Virus record (IMG/VR): IMGVR_UViG_3300009080_000020
Span: 1-43,431 of that record
Length of the DNA: 43,431 nt
Strand: one strand, 5' to 3'
DNA from: a virus
The notes below the pieces were generated by a model. It was not told the DNA's origin, ran no database searches, and was given only the letters and a program-made list of their open reading frames with translations. The position numbers were made by a program, and so were the translations under genes. Shown here one piece after another: positions 23,210 to 32,486 of this stretch (positions are counted from its first letter, which is position 1; each line of letters starts with the position of its first letter).

Positions 23210-24642
23210 CCCTCGTCGCCTCCCTCGGCATGGACCGCAAGCGACATGAGCTTGGCCTCGCCGCTGCCGCTAGACAGCAGGCGTAAGGCAATGTGCGTGC
23301 TTTCCATGTCGAGGGGGATCCGCTCCTCATAGAAGGTCGAACGCGTGATCCGGGCGACTGTCAGCCACTCGTCTTCGCGGTTCGGATCCGGGTTGACCTG
23401 GACCTCCCACGTGCCGATGGCGGCGATATCGATCCCGTCCCACTTTTTCGTTGTCGCGGGCTTGTCCAGGTCCAAAAATGGCGTGACCACTTCGACCACT
23501 TCGGACCCGTGCGGCGTGCCCTGGTTGACCGGCACGTTAAAATCGAAGGGGTTCGTTCCGCTGGCGACGCCGCCGTAGACGACGAGCTCCTCGCCTTGTC
23601 TCATGGCGATGCGCGACCCGGCTACGACGACGTATTCGGGGGCCGTGGCCAGTTGGAACGTGCTCCACGCCGTGATCTTGGAGTTCAGATACTGCGCCAG
23701 GACGATAATCTGGGTGCCCCAGACAAGCCAGAAGTGCCCAGACAAAGGATCAACGATCGCGCGGATCTCCTGCGCGGCCTCCGGGGTTAGCGTGTCCCGC
23801 AGCGTTTTGACCAAGGCGTCCACCGGCGACCCGAGGTCAGACAGGACGGCGGCGTTTGAGCTGTTGCGCGCTCGCAGCGACCGGATGCCGGTGTCAGACA
23901 GGAACAGCACGTCGCCGTTTCCGTACCGTGCTGCGGCGTGCGGGCCGATAAGCCCGATATTCCCGAGGGTCTGCTGCTTGTTGTTCTGCACCGGGTCGGC
24001 GTCCATGATCCAGATCTGCACCTGGTTGCGCGCAAAGAGCGCGAGGCTGCCGTAGTATTCCTCCATACCGACGAGGTTGACGTCGCCCGTGTCTTGCGAG
24101 TTGAGGTCGATGATCCCGTTGCCTGCGGCGGTAGTCCAATCCGCCGCGTCGAGGACCGCCGAGAAGCGCAAGTTACGCTCGTCGCAAGAGTACATCTTGC
24201 TCTTGTGGGCTCGGACATTGGTCCCTGCGACGTCTAACGGGTCGATGCGGGTCCCGTCGAGAAAATGGCGGTACTCGCCGTCTGTGAACAGCGCGACGAC
24301 ATACAGCGACGTCCCGAAGCTCTCCACGTCGATGATCTTGTCGATCGTCTCGCCGTCGCCTGCCTCGTCCAGCTCCTGGTATGTGACTTCATCCGGCAGG
24401 GTGCCGACCGCTCCGGGACTGACGGTGCCGAATACCACGAGCCCGGCGCCGCTTGCGGCGAGGCCGTGGGTTGTCCCTGTTGGTAGGGTGCCGATGCCGG
24501 TGAGCGTCTTCCGCTTCTCGATCTCGCCCCCGGCGTTCACGAACGCGTTGGTCAGTGTCCGGAGCGTTCCGGGGGGAGCCGTTAGCATGTCCCGGCGGAG
24601 GTCGATCCCGGCGGCAAAGTCTTCGAGGACAAGATACGCCAT
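23206..24642 (-). CDS. Phage stabilisation / tail hub-like protein (P22 gp10-like)
   Basis: A 478-residue strand-rich protein. The start (LVLEDFAAGIDLRRDMLTAP, then TLTNAFVNAGGEIEKRK) and the repeated short beta motifs, including DVLFLSDTGIRSLRA, are typical of the podoviral stabilisation proteins that plug the portal, such as P22 gp10. It lies directly after the adaptor-like gene, in the same order as in P22-like phages. It would form part of the short tail that closes the channel after packaging. The C-terminal quarter (about 380-478) looks like a carbohydrate- or partner-binding beta domain. Confidence 0.7.
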   Translation of the reverse strand: MAYLVLEDFAAGIDLRRDMLTAPPGTLRTLTNAFVNAGGEIEKRKTLTGIGTLPTGTTHGLAASGAGLVVFGTVSPGAVGTLPDEVTYQELDEAGDGETIDKIIDVESFGTSLYVVALFTDGEYRHFLDGTRIDPLDVAGTNVRAHKSKMYSCDERNLRFSAVLDAADWTTAAGNGIIDLNSQDTGDVNLVGMEEYYGSLALFARNQVQIWIMDADPVQNNKQQTLGNIGLIGPHAAARYGNGDVLFLSDTGIRSLRARNSSNAAVLSDLGSPVDALVKTLRDTLTPEAAQEIRAIVDPLSGHFWLVWGTQIIVLAQYLNSKITAWSTFQLATAPEYVVVAGSRIAMRQGEELVVYGGVASGTNPFDFNVPVNQGTPHGSEVVEVVTPFLDLDKPATTKKWDGIDIAAIGTWEVQVNPDPNREDEWLTVARITRSTFYEERIPLDMESTHIALRLLSSGSGEAKLMSLAVHAEGGDEG

Positions 24643-24645
24643 GCG

Positions 24646-25368
24646 TCAGCTCTCGATATAGTCGATGCCGCGCCGGGGGGCACGCGCGCCGGGGGTTGGC
24701 CCAGACAGGTTGAACTGCCGGTTGTCCAGTGCGGCGTGCTGGCTTTTGATGAACTGAAAGCGCGACCGGGCGCGCTCTAGGACGATCGGCGTGTCTTCGG
24801 ACTTCTGGCCCGCCAGAAGCTCGGCGGCGGTGTGAAGGACCACGAGGGGGCCGTCGATCGTGGAGTAATCGGTTTCGGGGTCCACCAGGGGCATAAGTTT
24901 TTGCTCGCCGAGGAACATGAGCTCCGTCGAGGCGATCGGAATGGGCCAGACTTCGATTTCATCGGAGGTGATTTGCTCCCCGCCGCTGGGTTGATACGCC
25001 GCAAAGCGCCGGATCAGCTCTTTGCGCTCGTCTGCGTCGCTGTCTGAGGCCGACAAATGGTCTGGCGTGATGCCGTACATCAACCGGCACCACTGCTTGG
25101 TCCCGGCGGGGCGAGCCCAGACCGCGTCTAGTCCGCGCTGAGACAGACGTTCGGGCAGCGCAATCGTGCGCTGTCCAGGGGACAGCGTCTTGGTCGTGTC
25201 TCGGATCTGGAGAGGTTTCCAGTCCGGGGTCAGGTAGAGTTCTTCCTGAACCCGGCGGAGGCGCGAGATATGCCCCGGTTCAAGGTGGCTGCCGTGCGCC
25301 GCATTCGCACTGAGACGGGCCTCCACGCGGAGGTCCGTCAGCATTTCGCGGAGGCTTTGAATACGCAC
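24646..25368 (-). CDS. Head-tail adaptor-like protein (P22 gp4-like)
   Basis: A 240-residue protein starting at GTG 25368 (MRIQSLREMLTDLRVEARLS). The N-terminal helical part with 'HISRLRRVQEELYLTPDWKP' resembles the podoviral tail accessory/adaptor family that binds below the portal. The middle has a strand-rich region (ITSDEIEVWPIPIASTELMF). Position between the head gene block and the stabilisation protein agrees. It ends three bases before the next start. Confidence 0.65.
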   Translation of the reverse strand: MRIQSLREMLTDLRVEARLSANAAHGSHLEPGHISRLRRVQEELYLTPDWKPLQIRDTTKTLSPGQRTIALPERLSQRGLDAVWARPAGTKQWCRLMYGITPDHLSASDSDADERKELIRRFAAYQPSGGEQITSDEIEVWPIPIASTELMFLGEQKLMPLVDPETDYSTIDGPLVVLHTAAELLAGQKSEDTPIVLERARSRFQFIKSQHAALDNRQFNLSGPTPGARAPRRGIDYIES

Positions 25369-25382
25369 GGCGGTTACCCTTT

Positions 25383-25832
25383 TTACTCAGCGCCGAGGGG
25401 CGGCAGACCGGTGTCCGTTTCGGGCCCCACTGCCGGTTCCGGGTCAGTCTTGGCCGCAGCCTTGGGCTTCGCCTTGGGCTTCGCCTTACTGCGGGCCTTC
25501 GCAGAGGCCGATTTGCGGGCGGTCTCACCGGCTTGGACTTCTTCGAGCGTCGGCAGATCCGGGTTCACGCCTTGGAGCGAAACCATCGTCCCCATCAGCG
25601 GGAACACTTCGGTGACGACGCGTCCGTACTTCCGGGTCAGCCGTTCGTGCTCTTTGGCTGGCTCGCGGTCTTCGCGCCGCAGTTCGACCATGTCCGTCAC
25701 CGCCGACTTGCCGTGGACAGTCTGGAGGATCACGGCCTCGGGGAAGGTGATGGGGTTGTCGGTGCCCCGGGCGACGACGTTGCGTGCATCCCCGGCGAGG
25801 GCGACGTTTGCGGATAGGATCTGAATTTCCAT
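25383..25832 (-). CDS. Unknown head-region protein with Lys/Ala/Pro-rich tail
   Basis: ATG 25832 gives 149 residues. The first 95 form a compact strand-and-helix domain (MEIQILSANVALAGDARN at the start). The remainder is a basic, disordered tail of KAKPKAK type and an acidic end. It follows the capsid gene, so a head decoration or head-completion role is possible; I do not recognise the family. A GC-rich hairpin sits between it and the capsid gene. Confidence 0.65.
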   Translation of the reverse strand: MEIQILSANVALAGDARNVVARGTDNPITFPEAVILQTVHGKSAVTDMVELRREDREPAKEHERLTRKYGRVVTEVFPLMGTMVSLQGVNPDLPTLEEVQAGETARKSASAKARSKAKPKAKPKAAAKTDPEPAVGPETDTGLPPLGAE

Positions 25833-25861
25833 TTGGGCTTTTGCTCCGGTTTGTCTGGTGT

Positions 25862-25888
25862 CGGAGGGGCGCATAACGCGCCCCTCCG
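25862..25888. terminator. 11-bp stem-loop after the capsid gene
   Basis: CGGAGGGGCGC (25862-25872) pairs perfectly with GCGCCCCTCCG (25878-25888) around a 5-base loop. No T-run follows on the minus strand. It may lower expression of downstream genes relative to the capsid gene. TTTGTCTG lies beside it at 25850-25857. Confidence 0.5.
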
Positions 25889-25903
25889 GTTCACTTGCCT
25901 GGC

Positions 25904-27010
25904 TCAGGCGATATCGATGACCAGCCCAGAGTTGAGCTGATACGCGACCATCTGGCCCGTCGAGGTGACCGAGCGGTAGAGAACGAACTTGTTCTCGGGA
26001 CGCGCAGGCTTGTGCGTCCGGCGCCACTCGTTCTGCATTTTCATCAGACAGATGTGGCGGCTGTCGAACCAGTAGCCACGTTTTTCGAGGCTAAGGTCGT
26101 CCAGCGTCGGGTCGTACTGCACGGTCGTACCGTCGAACAGCATCGGACCAATCGCGCCGTCTTGCGATCCGGTCATGCCGTTGTTGTTGTAGTAACCGTT
26201 TGCCCGCATTTCGATCTGCAAAGCCCCGATGAAGTCGGAGCCCGCCAGGAACGTGTCAGGCTTGCCGCCATAGCGGCGAAGCTGGAGTAGCTCCTGTTGC
26301 AGAACCTGCCAGAGTGCGCCGCCGTTGGCCGCAGCCGAGGTAACTTCGTCACCCCCGTGCGCCGCCAGCGAGGCGTCCCCGCCGATTGCGGTCTGGAATG
26401 CCGCAGTCCGTGCGCGGTTGCGGATATACTCGTTACCCGCAGTCGCACGGTTCATGCCGCCGACGGTCCCGATCCCGGGGTTCGGAACAAGGAAGTGTTG
26501 GATGCCGTGAAGCGCCTTCGCATCCCCAGTGCCGTCGCCCCAGAACAGGTCGTTCGCAGAGCGAGCATACCGCTCGCCGAAGTCGAACAACTTGTTTTCC
26601 CACATGTTGACCAAGACAGTCTGGTCGCGCCCGGAGTGGACGGACGAGTTGCCCATTTCATCCGTGACGGACAAGCCGTCGTGTTTCATTTCGGTGTGAG
26701 TAACCGAAATACCAATGTGGTGCTCACGCCAAGTGTAGGCCAGGCGTTCGAGGTTGGTCGGGTTGTAGAAGGTGACGGTGTCGTCGTAGTTGTAACCCGT
26801 CAGGCTGTCGTCAGTGCCACCGGCACCATAAGCCCCTTGTACGGCGACGGAAATATCGCCCTTACCGCCGGGGAACGACTTAGCTTTGCGCTCCATGAGA
26901 GCGACAAGCGGACGTTCCTGCAGTTGCTGTTGAAACGCGTCACCCTTGTTCAGATAGAAGTCAAGCGCGGCGTTAGCGATGAAGTCGAGTTGAGCCTGTG
27001 TCACGGCCAT
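25904..27010 (-). CDS. Major capsid protein (HK97-fold type)
   Basis: A 368-residue protein placed directly after the scaffold-like gene. It has features of podoviral/N4- or P22-type coat proteins: an N-terminal helix (QAQLDFIANAALDFYLNKGD), a strand-rich E-loop region (GGKGDISVAVQG and YNYDDTVTFYNP), a spine helix around NMWENKLFDFGERYARSAND, and a C-terminal P-domain part with RRYGGKPDTFLAGSDFIGAL. No protease-cleaved N-terminal delta domain is needed because a separate scaffold gene is present. The ATG at 27010 lies 15 bp after the scaffold stop. It is likely the most expressed virion gene. Confidence 0.8.
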   Translation of the reverse strand: MAVTQAQLDFIANAALDFYLNKGDAFQQQLQERPLVALMERKAKSFPGGKGDISVAVQGAYGAGGTDDSLTGYNYDDTVTFYNPTNLERLAYTWREHHIGISVTHTEMKHDGLSVTDEMGNSSVHSGRDQTVLVNMWENKLFDFGERYARSANDLFWGDGTGDAKALHGIQHFLVPNPGIGTVGGMNRATAGNEYIRNRARTAAFQTAIGGDASLAAHGGDEVTSAAANGGALWQVLQQELLQLRRYGGKPDTFLAGSDFIGALQIEMRANGYYNNNGMTGSQDGAIGPMLFDGTTVQYDPTLDDLSLEKRGYWFDSRHICLMKMQNEWRRTHKPARPENKFVLYRSVTSTGQMVAYQLNSGLVIDIA

Positions 27011-27025
27011 TGTATCAGTCCTTGA

Positions 27026-28162
27026 TCAGCCCGCCTGCGCGAGGCTTTGCCGGATCACATCTTCGAGTGACGCCGGTTCAGCCGTCGGAGACGAACGGGG
27101 TGTGGACGTGCCGGGTGCCGGGGTGGGCCGAGTGGCCTTCCGGGCTGGACGAGCGCGCTCAAAGAGCCGGTTCACTTGCTCGTAGACTTCCTGCGAATAG
27201 GCGACTGCCTCCTCCGAGGTCCTTGCGGGGCCCCGTTGGGCGACTAGCGCCTGCGCGTAGGTCGTCATCACGTCCTGTTTTTGATCGAAGTCGGGGTCGG
27301 ACTGCCGTGTCTTGAGCCGCCACCGGTCCACCGCAGACAAGACTGTCTGCTGGACGTTTGCGTTGGCCTGCGCTGTCTCATACGCTGTCTGATTTCGCTC
27401 GGCTTTCTCCGCCCGTTGTTGGGCGGCGGCTGCCGTGGCCTTGGATCGTGCGATCGCAAGGGCCGCGTCCTCCGTCATTTCTCCGCTTTCAACCTGCTCC
27501 GTCAGATCCGAGGGGACCATCTGGCCGGTTGCCACGAGGGCCTGCTGCACAAGGGGCAACACGCGATCGAGGAAGCTCTGGAGCCGCTGTGGTTCGCCGG
27601 ATTTCAAATCGGCGCCAGCGATAAGCAGGTCCGCGAACTCGGTGTCCCCGAGGTCATTTTCGGACATGTACTTTTGGAGCGAGCGGTATCGGCCTGCGTC
27701 GGGCTGGAGTTCAGCCGCTTCGGCGCGTGCCATGCTGCGTTGAGACAGAAGCTGTTTAACCCGGCGGCGGACTTGAGGCTTAAACTGCCCCAGCTCCTCC
27801 TCGGTCGGGTCTTCTAGCTCGGCGTCGTCGTCGTCGTCTTCGGGTTCTGGCTGTTTCCCGGGTTTTTTCGCACCCTTGTCTGGCGCGTCCTCGGCGTCGG
27901 ACCCCTTCTCGTCAGACAGATCCCCATCGGCGTCTTCGCCGCTGCTGTCAGGATCGTCAGGGTCTTCCGAGGTTTTTTGATCCAGCGCGGCGGAAATCGC
28001 TTCCGCCATAGTCGTTGGCTCAGATTGTCCCGTTTTTTCAGCACTTTCAGCGGTTTGCGAGGCCGTAGTATCGCTAACTCCGTCGTCGGCTGTCGCGTCG
28101 GACACTTGGTCAGACGGCGGATCGATCAGGTCCGTTTCGGATTTTTTTGCGTCAGGGGGCAA
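27026..28162 (-). CDS. Scaffolding-like protein
   Basis: A 378-residue acidic, highly helical protein between portal and capsid genes, where scaffolds lie. The first 125 residues are disordered and rich in Asp, Glu and Ser. The middle holds long helices with many Ala and Gln (about 130-320). The last 60 are Pro/Thr-rich, then a short amphipathic helix (SLEDVIRQSLAQAG), the sort of end that contacts coat protein. The start is TTG at 28162 with AGGAG upstream. Its transcription is separated from the portal gene by an intrinsic terminator, so a promoter of its own should lie in 28164-28231. Confidence 0.7.
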   Translation of the reverse strand: MPPDAKKSETDLIDPPSDQVSDATADDGVSDTTASQTAESAEKTGQSEPTTMAEAISAALDQKTSEDPDDPDSSGEDADGDLSDEKGSDAEDAPDKGAKKPGKQPEPEDDDDDAELEDPTEEELGQFKPQVRRRVKQLLSQRSMARAEAAELQPDAGRYRSLQKYMSENDLGDTEFADLLIAGADLKSGEPQRLQSFLDRVLPLVQQALVATGQMVPSDLTEQVESGEMTEDAALAIARSKATAAAAQQRAEKAERNQTAYETAQANANVQQTVLSAVDRWRLKTRQSDPDFDQKQDVMTTYAQALVAQRGPARTSEEAVAYSQEVYEQVNRLFERARPARKATRPTPAPGTSTPRSSPTAEPASLEDVIRQSLAQAG

Positions 28163-28233
28163 TGTTGGCTCCTGCGGGTTGCATATTCACGCCTGTTTTG
28201 TGCGTTCTGTCTGACAGGCAAGGCAAGACAAAA

Positions 28234-28263
28234 AGGCCCCCGGAACCAAAATTCCGGGGGCCT
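28234..28263 (-). terminator. Intrinsic terminator between portal-side and scaffold genes
   Basis: AGGCCCCCGGAA (28234-28245) pairs perfectly with TTCCGGGGGCCT (28252-28263) around 6 bases. On the minus strand it is followed by TTTTTGTCTT, a proper U-rich tail. It lies after the hairpin-distal part of the lysis-terminase block if transcription runs right to left as the genes do: it follows the portal stop (28308) and precedes the scaffold start (28162). Confidence 0.8.
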
Positions 28264-28307
28264 CGCTGTCTGAAAGCGCCTTTGTGGCGTGGTTTCTGTC
28301 TAGGGTG

Positions 28308-30521
28308 TCAGTACGCGCCTGCCGTTGCGGGGGGCGCCTCCGGGGGCCTCGGCGCCGAGTTGACCTGCGGCGCGCTCGTGCTCGGCGCGTTGTTCGAGCC
28401 CTCCGAACCCTGCGCTTTGGGGTCGTCTCCGCCGGGGGCGCCCCCGGGTTGGGGCGGCCCGCCGGTGCCTCCCGCCGCGTTCATGGACTGAATAGACGGC
28501 ATTCCTGCCGCGAAAGCATCAGAAAGGTCTATGCGGTCGTCCATCCGGCGCAACATTTCGCGGGCCAGCCACTCCGGGGACAGCCCGGGGACCTGCATCA
28601 GGAGTGGGAACACCTGGGTGGCGACCTGCACCTCTTGCGACTTGTTCGGTCGGCCAGTGCTGCCCGCTTCGACTTCGAGATAAATCTCCTCCGCCGTATC
28701 CTGCGCGCTCAACCCCGGCCAGACAGCGCCGGGGCCTACAATGCGCTTCACTTTTTCGGGGCTGCACTCCCGGATCAGGACCTGACCGACTGCGCGGGCC
28801 AGTTCGCTGAGGAACTCGTCGAGGTCGTCAACAACCGCCGAGGCGTCACTACGCCTGCTGCTCTCCGCGATACTTGCTTCGGTGGCCGTTGCCCCGCTGG
28901 TGCCGCCGAGGTTTGCTTCCTGCTGGCCCAACGTCCGCAGATAGTCCTCATAAAAAGGCCCCGTCTCATAGAGCGCCGGGTCGATAGGTACACCCCGCAT
29001 GGGCTGCATGACGTCTTCGATTTTGCGATCTGGTGGCAGACCCTGAACTTCGACAAGATCGTTCGCCTCGCAATTCGCCAACTTGTCCTTGTCCTCGGTG
29101 GACAAGAGCCCCTGCGTCGCGACGTGGCGCGGACGGTTCGCCCGGCGATGTTCGCGCAGCCCCTGCCGGGAGCGGTTGAGTTCTGTCTGAACACCGCGCA
29201 TGAGCCGGACGTCCGAGGGTGGGTATACGTGCGCCGGTGAGTAAACCTCGTTCGTTACGAAGGGGAACCAGGGCCAGAACCGATCGACGCGAACGTCCGG
29301 CTCGCCCGGCTCCAGCAGAAAGTCGTTGTGGCCGTCGCAAATCGTATAAACGAGGCCGTCGCCCTTGTTGTAGATTTCCCAGACACAGAAGAAGGTTTCG
29401 GCCTTGCTCTCTATTCCGGGCTCCGCCTGCTCGAAGGTCGCGCCGGGGCCCGCACTGCCCTTGACGTTGTACTCGGTCGCCCGAGCCTTGGCGTCCCCTC
29501 CGCCGTTGGGCGACTTAACGTCCACTTCGTAGATCTGCTGGATGCGCGCCGCTGTCAGGAAGTATTCCTCCGCGACCCACTCGCAGCCGACGAAGCCCCG
29601 GAGCTGCACACAGTCCGGGTCGGGAATAACCGCCGTGCTGTCTGGGTATGACAGCGTCAGCCCTTCCCGGACGATCACGTCCTCTTTTTCAGACAGGGCC
29701 TGCATCCCGAGGCGCAGTTCCTCGACCTCGGGGTCGTCCTCCTGGATCTCCCCGTCGGCGAGGTCTGCCGAAAGCTGCTCAACCCGGGCCAACCGGCGGG
29801 TAATGTCCAAGATCGCATTCTCGTCCTCGGGCGTCCGCCCCATGACCCGCGTGTACCCGACTTTGACGAAGCCCACGCACGTCGTGAGACCCCGTCGGAC
29901 GGTCGCCTTCATCTGCTGCTTGAACGGCAGCGGCTGCTCGTCCAGCTCGTGCTCGGTCAGGAGCTCAAGGGTCCGGGCGTATTTGTCCAGAAACTCGTTT
30001 TGTTTTTGTTGCTGGGCGGCGTCCTCGGTGATCGCCCCGGCGGCGGCGGCGACCTGCATGGCCTTCGGGTCGTTCATGGCGTTGGGGTCTTGGGCCACGG
30101 CGTCCAACATGCCCTGCGCTTCAACGAGCTGCTGCATCGAGCCGTTCCAGACAGTGCTCAGCAACCGGTTTTTCCGGCGAGCGACGATGCGCGGGTTCTT
30201 GCCGTAGATGTTCGCCGTGCGTGTCTGAACGTGCCGCAGGACGATATTCGCCTGGTAACGATCTTCCGAGGCGATCCCCAGATCTTCAAGGATTTTCGGG
30301 TTGGTGCCTTTCCACTGGTCCCCGGCACAAAAGCGCATATCCTCCTGCATCTGTTTGAAGCTGGAGGACCAATGCGTCTTGGCGTCCCGCACGCGCGCCG
30401 ACCACTCAGTCACAAGTTTGCGGCGTTCTTCTGCCGGGTCTGGGGCGTTCCGGTCGATGATCTTTTCATCGCCACTCTGCTCGACGATTGCGCCGACTTC
30501 GTTTGTAGTTTGCTGATCCAT
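28308..30521 (-). CDS. Portal protein (P22-like podoviral type)
   Basis: A 737-residue portal, the dodecameric ring through which DNA enters and leaves the head. I start it at ATG 30519-30521, one base after the terminase stop. The core begins around WKGTNPKILEDLGIASEDRY, followed by the long stem and wing helices. The conserved C-terminal half has GGTSGATATEASIAESSRRS and the helix LDEFLSELARAVGQVLIREC, characteristic of P22-like and related portals. The length agrees with that class (about 725). The C-terminal 60 residues are Gly/Pro-rich and probably flexible. It is followed by an intrinsic terminator. Confidence 0.85.
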   Translation of the reverse strand: MDQQTTNEVGAIVEQSGDEKIIDRNAPDPAEERRKLVTEWSARVRDAKTHWSSSFKQMQEDMRFCAGDQWKGTNPKILEDLGIASEDRYQANIVLRHVQTRTANIYGKNPRIVARRKNRLLSTVWNGSMQQLVEAQGMLDAVAQDPNAMNDPKAMQVAAAAGAITEDAAQQQKQNEFLDKYARTLELLTEHELDEQPLPFKQQMKATVRRGLTTCVGFVKVGYTRVMGRTPEDENAILDITRRLARVEQLSADLADGEIQEDDPEVEELRLGMQALSEKEDVIVREGLTLSYPDSTAVIPDPDCVQLRGFVGCEWVAEEYFLTAARIQQIYEVDVKSPNGGGDAKARATEYNVKGSAGPGATFEQAEPGIESKAETFFCVWEIYNKGDGLVYTICDGHNDFLLEPGEPDVRVDRFWPWFPFVTNEVYSPAHVYPPSDVRLMRGVQTELNRSRQGLREHRRANRPRHVATQGLLSTEDKDKLANCEANDLVEVQGLPPDRKIEDVMQPMRGVPIDPALYETGPFYEDYLRTLGQQEANLGGTSGATATEASIAESSRRSDASAVVDDLDEFLSELARAVGQVLIRECSPEKVKRIVGPGAVWPGLSAQDTAEEIYLEVEAGSTGRPNKSQEVQVATQVFPLLMQVPGLSPEWLAREMLRRMDDRIDLSDAFAAGMPSIQSMNAAGGTGGPPQPGGAPGGDDPKAQGSEGSNNAPSTSAPQVNSAPRPPEAPPATAGAY

Positions 30522-30522
30522 T

Positions 30523-32097
30523 TTACCAGTCTCCGGCTGCTCGACGGGCTTCGCTTTCGTCCCGGCGTGTCTGTTCTTTGAGCCAGCCCAGGGTGCCCCG
30601 GGTGGTCGGTTTTGTTGCGCCCCGGATCGCGTTGGCCGACACTTGGGTTTGCAGCCCCAGGCCGACCCAAGCGAGCGCATCGACGAAATCGTCGTTAGCG
30701 CCGTTGGGGAATTTCAAGAGTTGGTCCTTGGCCTCCGGCCACCACGGGGCCCGCCGGGGGAAGTGGACGCGGCCCATAGAGCACCGCGCCTGGATCGATT
30801 GCGCCCGGGTCAGTTTGTCTGCCACCGGGACCATTTCGAGGATCGAGCAATAAGTGCCCTCCTCTTGCATCCGCTTGCGCAAAAAGGGGCCGATTGCCTT
30901 GGTGATGTGGCCGCGCTCGGCCCACCAGAACAACGGTTTGCGGTTCTGCATCAGGCGGAGCATGGCCTCGACGACGCGGTTGCTGTCTGCGGCCTCCCAG
31001 AACACGTCGTTCAGGACCCAGATATCCCCGTCCTCGTCCACGCCGACGGGGATGATCGCTGTCTTGTCCCGGTCCTGCCGGGTCGAGACCGCGTGATCGC
31101 TGGCCACGTAAAGCTGCAAGTTGTCTGGCAATTCGTCCGGGTCGTACTCTTTCAGGCTGTCTAGCTCGAAAAAGTTGCCCTCCTCGGGGGACGGTCGGCC
31201 TTGGTAGAGCGCCTGAAAACCCCGGGCATCGAGCCGCTGCTGCGCCTTGAGAAAGTCCACGTTGAACCGCTCAGGCCAAAGCGCCGTGCCAGGCTTGCGG
31301 CCCAGAACGTCATTGTCCCCCGCCAGCGCGGGCAGATCGATAACAGTCCACTGCGCGGCCTCGCGCTTGTCGTAGAACGGGTTGGTCGGGTCCGTCAGTC
31401 TGCCGACCAGATCGTCTTCATGCCAGCGCGTCTGGATAAGCATGATCCAACTGTCGTCGGTCATCCGGCGCGTTGCGACCACCTGCGTAAACCAGTCCCA
31501 AAGCTGATCGCGGATCGTGCCGCTGTCAGCCTCCCGGCGGTCCTTGATAGGGTCGTCGATAATCAGTCCGTGTCCGCCCCGGCCCGTGATCGAGCCCCCT
31601 CGGCCCACGAACGAAAGCTGCCCCTCCTGCGTCGTCATAAGACGCTGCGCCGCGACGCTGTCCTGCTTGAGCTCATGCTCGGGGAACACCAACCGGTGTT
31701 CGGGGCTTTGGATAATGCTACGGACGGCCCGCCCGGTGTCGCCCGAAAAGTTCTCGTTGTACGTGCCAAAAATCAGAGACATTTCGGGGTGTTTGCCGCT
31801 GAACCAGGCAGTGAACCGCTTCGAGGCCAGCTCGGTCTTGCCGTGACGCGGGCCGCAGTTGATGATCAGTCGCTGGATCCGGCCCGCTTCGAGGTCTTCC
31901 AGTTTGCGGGCGATATACTCGTGGTGGCGCCCCGTGTGGTATCGGGTGCGCGGGTTAGGGCTCGGGTCTGTGCTGTCCGGCATGGTCAACCGGACGTAGT
32001 CCAGCAGAGAGGTTTCGGCGGACTTCGCCGCCAGCAACCGCCGGATGATCGCCTGCCGACGCGCTGCCGGGTCCTGGATCTGGGTGAACGCGTTCAC
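30523..32097 (-). CDS. terL: Terminase large subunit (ATPase-nuclease)
   Basis: A 524-residue packaging motor protein. The ATPase domain has Walker A GPRHGKTE (82-89) and Walker B LIIDDP (D181-D182). The C-terminal RNase H-like nuclease has D333 (YVASDHAV) and D468/D469/D472 (NDDFVDALAW). Length and motifs are complete. The GTG start at 32097 overlaps the holin stop. Its small subunit candidate lies 6.4 kb away at 38500-38763, with fibre, modification and lysis genes between them, which is an uncommon order. Confidence 0.95.
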   Translation of the reverse strand: MNAFTQIQDPAARRQAIIRRLLAAKSAETSLLDYVRLTMPDSTDPSPNPRTRYHTGRHHEYIARKLEDLEAGRIQRLIINCGPRHGKTELASKRFTAWFSGKHPEMSLIFGTYNENFSGDTGRAVRSIIQSPEHRLVFPEHELKQDSVAAQRLMTTQEGQLSFVGRGGSITGRGGHGLIIDDPIKDRREADSGTIRDQLWDWFTQVVATRRMTDDSWIMLIQTRWHEDDLVGRLTDPTNPFYDKREAAQWTVIDLPALAGDNDVLGRKPGTALWPERFNVDFLKAQQRLDARGFQALYQGRPSPEEGNFFELDSLKEYDPDELPDNLQLYVASDHAVSTRQDRDKTAIIPVGVDEDGDIWVLNDVFWEAADSNRVVEAMLRLMQNRKPLFWWAERGHITKAIGPFLRKRMQEEGTYCSILEMVPVADKLTRAQSIQARCSMGRVHFPRRAPWWPEAKDQLLKFPNGANDDFVDALAWVGLGLQTQVSANAIRGATKPTTRGTLGWLKEQTRRDESEARRAAGDW

Positions 32098-32486
32098 CGG
32101 CGCAGGCTCTTGATAGACAGCGCGCCCGCGTCAGCGATCACGATCGCCGGGATAAGGATCCGCGCCATTGCGTCGATCTTTGCCGGGAGGGCCAGCGGAT
32201 CCCACGCGAAGCCGAACGTGCTGTCCAGAAAAACTGCGGTCCACCAGACACCGAAGGGGACCACGATCAGATACCTGCCGAGGCTGGTCGCGGACCAGCG
32301 GTCCTCGTTCGCCAGACGTGCCGCCGCGATGCTGGCCTCGATGGAGTGAACCCGTGTCTGCGCCACAAGAACTTCTGTCTGTGTCTGCGCCGCGATCCGG
32401 TCCTTGTGGGCTAGCCGCAGTTGGTCGGCGAGGCCGCCGCCTCCTGTCACGAGTTTCAGAACAAAGGCGAAGGCTGCACCAATCAT
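32094..32486 (-). CDS. Holin of the three-TM GTA type
   Basis: A 130-residue membrane protein that resembles the three-TM holins of gene transfer agents. A hydrophobic N-terminus (MIGAAFAFVLKLVTGGGG) is followed by a charged helical stretch (about 20-65, AHKDRIAAQTQTEVLVAQTR), then YLIVVPFGVWWTAVFLDSTF and a last hydrophobic segment ILIPAIVIADAGAL. It would form the membrane lesion that lets the lysozyme act. It overlaps both neighbours by a few bases (ATGA at its start), as expected in a lysis cassette. Confidence 0.7.
   Translation of the reverse strand: MIGAAFAFVLKLVTGGGGLADQLRLAHKDRIAAQTQTEVLVAQTRVHSIEASIAAARLANEDRWSATSLGRYLIVVPFGVWWTAVFLDSTFGFAWDPLALPAKIDAMARILIPAIVIADAGALSIKSLRR

Noticed and set aside
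28284-29240. Plus-strand frame of 318 codons
   Set aside because: Antisense to the portal gene and without recognisable motifs.
31201-32349. Plus-strand frame of 382 codons
   Set aside because: Antisense to the large terminase and holin genes; shadow.
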